From the NCBI GenBank assembly GCA_002499455.1, contig DALN01000160.1, positions 6,222 through 12,421 on the forward strand: a stretch of 6,200 nt of DNA, given 5' to 3'. The translations under genes and the position numbers were made by a program. Under the pieces are notes generated by a model that saw nothing but the letters and a program-made list of their open reading frames with translations, was not told the origin of the DNA and did no database searches. This DNA is from Methanoculleus sp. UBA77. GTDB lineage: Archaea; Halobacteriota; Methanomicrobia; Methanomicrobiales; Methanoculleaceae. Below are positions 4,893-6,200 of this stretch, piece by piece (positions within the stretch are counted from its first letter, which is position 1; each line of letters starts with the position of its first letter).

Positions 4893-6200
4893 CTAGCACC
4901 TCTGCAGGATCACCTTGATCGCCGCTCCTTCTCCCGGCCTGCCCGGAACCCGGTCGGCCGCCCAGACCCGTCCGCCGTACCGGGCGACCAGGGTCTTGAC
5001 GATATGGAGGCCGAGCCCCCTGCTCCCGGACGCGGTCCTGGTCCCCCGGGCGAACCGGTCGAAGATATTGGGTTTTAAGTGGTCCGGTATGCCGATGCCG
5101 TTGTCCGCGACCGTCAGGGTCACGGTATCCTCGGTCTCCGTGACGGTGATCTCGATCCGGACCTTCATGCCGCCGAACTTGAGGCTGTTGCTGATCAGGT
5201 TCGATACGACGTCTTCGAGGAGGGGGCCGGCCCAGACCATGTGGCTCTCCCGCTCGTACCGGATATCGATCCCGGCGTAGCGCCGGACCTGGCTCGCGAT
5301 GATCTCATCCAGGTCGACCGGCTCGAGCCGGATCCGGTGCTCGTCGAGGGCGTTCAAGAGTTCGACATTCTTGATGACGGTGATCCCCTGCTCGACCGTA
5401 TTCTTGGCCCGCTGGGCGAGTTCCGCCTCCTCGCCGGAGAGGCGTTCCCGGAGCATCTCGATGACCGTCGCCGCAACCATACTGGTGTTGTAGATGTCGG
5501 TGCCGAGCAGGTCGAGGTAGAGTCCGGCTTTCCTCCCGGTCTCCTGGAGGGTGCGCTCCCGGGTGACGTCCGCGGAGACGTCCCGGCAGACCCCGGTGGC
5601 CGCCGTGATCTGTCCTGCTGCGTCGTGCAGGGGGTGGATCATGACCTGGAACGGGCGCCGGTCGCCGTCCCAGGTCAGCATCCGGGTCTCCGAGATGACC
5701 TCGCCCTCGGTGATTGCACGGCGGGCGGCCCCGGCGAGGAAGTCCGCTTCGTCTGCCGGGAAGAGGTCATGGGGTCTCCTTCCCACGACCTCCTGCTCCC
5801 CGGCGGCGCCGGTCCTGAAGAACCGGGTGAAGATGCCGTCCCGGTCGAGGGTGAAGATGATGCCGGGCAGGGAGGCCGCGAGGATCTGCACCTGCTCTTC
5901 CGGGACCCCGGCCTCTCTCTCTCCGGCGGCGTCCCGGAGGGTCTCGAGGACGCCGGAGAGCCGGCCGGCGTCGTCGTAGAGGGGCGCTGCCATACAGATG
6001 ACCTCTCTCCCGGATGCGAGAGGGAACCGCGACTCGGCGAGGAGTTCTTCACCCTCGTGAGGGAGCATGCGGTAGTCGTCGTCTCCGGGATCGTTTCGGG
6101 CCAGGATACTGTCGGCAAGCGTGGGGCGTCTCTTGCCGAAGAGCGCTTTCCCGTGGGCAAACCCGCCTTTCCCGATGACGTCTTCCGCCCGGATGCCTGT
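4893..6200 (-). CDS. PAS sensor histidine kinase-like protein, C-terminal part (partial at right edge)
   Basis: The frame is open to base 6200 and stops at TAG 4895-4893, giving 435 residues; the start lies outside the window, and the internal ATG at 6068 falls inside a PAS domain. Fragment residues 1-90 are the end of a PAS domain of the methanogen type (FGKRRPTLADSILARN; MAAPLYDDAGRLSGVLETLRD). Residues 101-217 are a second PAS (LPGIIFTLDRDGIF to VCRDVSADVTRER). The dimerisation helices span 218-290, and the HATPase domain 295-435 has N box NLISNSLKF (334-342), G1 DNGIGI (366-371), F box IFDRF (379-383) and G2 GSRGLGLHIV (392-401). No transmembrane segment is visible. The expected phosphoacceptor, in the pattern LYLDL-x-(G/A)-H-DI, is Thr234 (LYLDLLGTDIYN), and no other His lies in that helix. 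It may therefore work in trans or not phosphorylate by the usual route. No response regulator is in view. Confidence 0.88.
   Translation of the reverse strand, partial: TGIRAEDVIGKGGFAHGKALFGKRRPTLADSILARNDPGDDDYRMLPHEGEELLAESRFPLASGREVICMAAPLYDDAGRLSGVLETLRDAAGEREAGVPEEQVQILAASLPGIIFTLDRDGIFTRFFRTGAAGEQEVVGRRPHDLFPADEADFLAGAARRAITEGEVISETRMLTWDGDRRPFQVMIHPLHDAAGQITAATGVCRDVSADVTRERTLQETGRKAGLYLDLLGTDIYNTSMVAATVIEMLRERLSGEEAELAQRAKNTVEQGITVIKNVELLNALDEHRIRLEPVDLDEIIASQVRRYAGIDIRYERESHMVWAGPLLEDVVSNLISNSLKFGGMKVRIEITVTETEDTVTLTVADNGIGIPDHLKPNIFDRFARGTRTASGSRGLGLHIVKTLVARYGGRVWAADRVPGRPGEGAAIKVILQRC

Noticed and set aside
4884..4896. CTAG-CCGGC-CTAG at the end of the kinase gene as a terminator
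   Set aside because: Only a four-base stem with no following T run on the minus strand is visible, so it is too weak to call.
1..6200. CRISPR arrays, insertion sequences, tRNA or rRNA genes, toxin-antitoxin or defence modules
   Set aside because: I found no direct repeat arrays, transposase motifs, RNA gene signatures or defence-type domains on either strand. The genes are packed too closely to leave room for an undetected large element.

Overview
The window reads as chromosomal DNA from a GC-rich methanogenic archaeon, most likely Methanomicrobiales and close to Methanoculleus. The grounds are a diphthine synthase, a short archaeal-type NusA made of two KH domains, a DUF357 protein, a PAS-rich methanogen-type sensor kinase, archaeal TATA-like promoters and strong GC bias at third codon positions. 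The taxon is an inference from gene content and style.

Layout. Positions 1-2384 hold a plus-strand run: the 3' end of feoB (ferrous iron transporter), a RecA/RAD55-like protein with a degenerate nucleotide site, diphthine synthase (dph5/dphB), and a tandem DUF357 protein that overlaps dph5 by four bases. Positions 2385-2528 are a non-coding leader with TATA-like elements. It is followed by a plus-strand MprF-type flippase-like membrane protein (2529-3569) and, behind its own promoter, a bifunctional-nuclease-family (DUF151) protein (3615-4061). The minus strand then carries hisE (4391-4098), nusA (4824-4384, overlapping hisE by eight bases), and the C-terminal 435 residues of a PAS sensor histidine kinase (4893-6200, running off the right edge). 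The plus- and minus-strand blocks converge at 4062-4097.

How the genes work together. Dph5 (modification of elongation factor 2), NusA (transcription), HisE (histidine synthesis) and FeoB (iron uptake) are housekeeping functions. Dph5 and the DUF357 protein look translationally coupled, as do nusA and hisE. I see no mobile element, CRISPR array, RNA gene or defence system, and no convincing new multi-gene system. The points most worth a second look are two proteins whose folds seem intact while signature residues are missing. The kinase has Thr where the phosphoacceptor His is expected, although its ATP-binding motifs are present. The RecA-like protein lacks both Walker signatures.
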